A stretch of DNA of 64,000 nucleotides from Xenopus tropicalis. Its lineage: Eukaryota > Chordata > Amphibia > Anura > Pipidae. The stretch's first letter is position 1; each line of letters begins with the position of its first letter. The notes under the pieces were generated by a model. That model was not told the origin of the DNA. It saw only the letters and a program-made list of their open reading frames with translations, and searched no databases. This document shows positions 59,830 to 64,000 of the stretch, piece after piece. The DNA lies in contig NC_030683.2 of assembly GCF_000004195.4 (NCBI RefSeq), positions 45,335,358 to 45,399,357 on the forward strand, written 5' to 3'. A program made the translations under genes and the position numbers.

Positions 59830-61770
59830 TTTTACTACTTGATAGACGTAGCTAACAATTGGTTATAATATAACAAGCTACAGTAAAAGTTATGATCATG
59901 CCTTAATATGCTGTAAAACATCACGTTCAATGGAAAGCAGAAAAGGGGCCGGTAGTGGCAGAGACCTCCATCCTCTTATCTCTTTGACTCTTAACTTATT
60001 GCATTTATCCACTTGCATTTATTCCCTTGCATTTATTCTACTCTAAAGTTCTGTGTACATAAGTAGTGATTTATAAATAAAGATATACATACATACATAC
60101 ATATTAATGTCTGCCCAGTGGTACAGGTACAGCTCATCAAAATACTGTCTGTGACATAGCCTAAGAGCACTAGTCTATGGCACAGATGGTTCTGAGAAGT
60201 GAGTTTCAACTCATGTAGAAATTTGTGGCAGTTCTCTCAATCTGATAATCCTTTCAGAATTGTGTATTAACCCTTCAGATGTCAGAGTATTAGGGGCTAC
60301 ATTTTTGACTTTACTTTCTTTAATTACTTGGTAGTATAGAAATGTTGAAATGACAGGTATAGGTACCAAAGAAATTAATTAAAAAGAACAAAAAAAGTTA
60401 TTAATTACTTGTACTGACACTGTCTAGACAGGCAAATAGACCAGGTGGTTATAGCTTATAGTATACTAAAGAGATGTAAACCATACAGCACAATCAGCAT
60501 TAACCCATATAGCACAGCATTACATCTAGGCAGGGCTTAACTGTTGTTGACTAATTATACACAATTCAAATTAATCAAAAATCAACTTTTTATATTTTCA
60601 TTTCTAAATGTTGGATATCTACGATCAGAATACACATGTAATTGCACATATTACCATACATTATCTGCAGCAAATAAGTACAAATTCTGCTGCACAAGGC
60701 TTTGATTAGTGATGCAACATCTGCTGAATAATGTTCAGATTTTTCTTGTGGCTTTAGCTAGACACAAGCAGGTAATATTAATGGTACAGAATACAAGTGT
60801 AGCGTGTGCACTTGAGATTCTCATTGTACTTTTGCATAATCTATAAAACAGCTCAGGAATCCTTGCTGGGCACAAGATCCTTTTGGTTTGAATAAGTCAT
60901 TGTTCTGGCCTGTCTGGTAAGGTGGATGTTCTGTCTAGCCAGGAATTATGAGGATTCTGTCTCTAAGTTCTTGTAACTGCTTTATGTAAATACTTTATTC
61001 CACAAGGATGTAGGCACTAAACATCTGCAGGTCCTTTGGTACATCAGGAATATGGGAATGTCCGGTATTCATTTAGCAAATGCCATTTTTCACTTGGTAA
61101 ATATTTTTGTAGCATAAATTTCACTTTCAAAAAGAAGCAAAAGAAATTCTAAAAATTAAATATTCACTTCCAGATTTTAGTTTAGAAATGCAGTGAAGGC
61201 TCCAAAAAAAACTTAGTTTATAGTTCTGATTTCATTTTATGTACTGTATTTAAAAAAACACATTTAATAAAAATAGTGCTGCCACTGAGCTTTAATCGTT
61301 TTTGTATATGAATTATATAGCTTGTGATCTAGTGAGATTCATTTGGGGAAACAGTTACACATTTGATTTAGACATAACTTATATTCTAGGTAACTTACAT
61401 CCCCAGACAGTGAGATCTAGGGAAAAAACAATTTGGTTGCATCCTGCTACTTTCAATGTGTGGTCAATGCATCATTACTGTCAGCAAAACCTATATGGAA
61501 AGTGCCTAGGTATATATAAAATGAGTAGGTTAAGTGAGCATAAGAATAGTGAAAAGAAGCAGCCTGCAACATTATTGGTATGTATTTTGTATATTTAGTT
61601 GCGCCTGAGGCAACTGCACTGAATGTGACATAATTGAATCCAATTTGCCAAAATGAACACAAACTGAGCATGGATTTCGGTGCACATTAAAAGCAGCTAG
61701 CTGTGTGGATGACTGGCTGGTATCATTTCTGGTGTTAGTGTGTGAACAAAATTTTGAAAGTGCTTTTGAT
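59830..61770. other. Non-coding sequence
   Basis: No exon or element ends. A short (ATAC)n tract lies at about 60088-60105. Confidence 0.4.
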
Positions 61771-61976
61771 ACCAGTACAGGTATGGGACCTGTTATCCAA
61801 AATGCTTGGGACCTAGGGTTTTCCGGATAAGGTGGTGGTTAACCTTTAAGTTAACTTTCAATATGTTATAGAATGGCCAATTCTAAGCAACTTTTCAATT
61901 GGTTCACTTACCCCAGCAGCCAAAACCAGATAACTGCTGAAATTCCAAACTGGACAGCTGTGGAACAAAAAGTAAA

Positions 61977-63055
<1,079 letters not shown>

Positions 63056-63309
63056 CTATACCTTATGTCTACTAAAAAATAATTTCAACATTAAATAAAC
63101 CCAGAAGGATTGTTATGCCCCAGTTAGGAGTAATGATATCTTAGTTACTATAAGTACAAAATACTGTTTTATTATAACAAAGTAAAAGGAAATCATTGTT
63201 AAAGATTAGAATTTTTTAATTATAATGAAGTCTATGGGAGATGGCATTCCAATAATTCAAAACTTTCTGGATAACAGGTTTCTGGATAATAGTTCCCATG
63301 CTTGTACCT

Positions 63310-64000
63310 TTAATGAATTACATTTTACATACAAATCACTGCAGGGAAAAATGCAGGAGTGCAACAGCTGAATTAATTTTGGTGAATAGGAATCGCTGGT
63401 GGAAAGGCCTACATATTGCTTCAGCAGCCAACTTTGTGTGACGTCGGAAAACCAAAGCAATGCAAAGGCCTTTCCACTAGCTATTTGTATTGTTACTGGT
63501 GGAAAGGCATTTAGGAGACATTAGTTGCCCTTGGTAGCAGAGATCTATTGTGGGCATCTAAATCTCTCCATGGGACATCAGCCTTAAAAAAAAGCAGTGC
63601 AGCAGAGTTGGTGTGTTCCATCTAACTAACAGATTTTAATCTTCGCACATATTCAGACGTGGCTTCAATTGCTGATGCTCCAAGTCTGGAATAAAATGCA
63701 GGAGAAAAATAAGCACTTGAGATGGCCCCCACCAACCATCACTGAGCTACGTTGTGCTGGCTTTAATTCTCCTTTCAAATCATTGCACTAGTTTTCGAAA
63801 ATACTAATATAAAAAAGAAAAAATCCTTGTAGGACCTTTCAGGGCAGTTCATGAATTTGTATTATCTGATGCTGCAATGAACAAAGTAGGCTGGATACAG
63901 CAGATCTGGTAATAAACAAAGTAAATAAAAAATAGGAATATCTGCTTAAGAGAAAATATTTTTATACATACTGGAAATAAATAGCATGCCAAGTCAAATT
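63310..64000. other. Non-coding sequence
   Basis: TGGTGGAAAGGCCTACA (about 63399) and TGGTGGAAAGGCATTTAGG (about 63499) are related and may be a short relic repeat. No exon is seen. Confidence 0.4.

Overview
The window looks like vertebrate nuclear DNA from a clawed frog (Xenopus). It has AT-rich non-coding sequence, consensus GT/AG splice sites, a split vertebrate kinase gene, and a very dense load of DNA transposons. Several repeat families match what I remember as abundant in Xenopus: short TTAA-target elements, TAA- or TA-target palindromic MITEs, many short hAT-type elements with 8-bp duplications, and CR1/L2-type LINEs. No database search was possible, so species and family names are recognition only.

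The only host protein-coding gene I can support is on the minus strand at the left end. It is the 5' part of a type-II-like cGMP-dependent protein kinase (PRKG2-like). Three coding exons are visible: 13128-13573 (MGNG start, coiled coil, autoinhibitory GVSAEP segment), 5411-5577 (start of cGMP-binding site A) and 2425-2538 (phosphate-binding cassette FGELA plus the RT pair). Reading frame runs across both junctions. The introns are about 7.5 kb and 2.9 kb and hold many transposons. The second cGMP site and the kinase domain would lie left of position 1.

From about 13.6 kb to 64 kb I see no convincing host exon. This part is intergenic or intronic sequence filled with repeats. It holds a nearly complete but broken CR1-type LINE (23.69-26.79 kb, minus), a truncated L2-type LINE inside two other repeats (61.8-63.3 kb), a possible solo LTR (27.8-28.6 kb), a 30-copy 34-bp minisatellite (31.8-32.85 kb), and many short non-autonomous DNA transposons. 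For eight hAT-type insertions I could read the 8-bp target duplication exactly, and for three more with one mismatch.

Three patterns stand out. First, several terminal-inverted-repeat elements carry an internal minisatellite (units of 31-52 bp), which creates long spurious open frames. Second, a palindromic MITE family sits at the exact dyad centre of two unrelated larger palindromes (646-1137 and 47126-47319). The first of these has 241-bp arms that differ at one position only. Third, one hAT-like element (43587-44368) has an inverted CCAAT box, a CRE and a TATA box in promoter order, upstream of a short ORF and its minisatellite.
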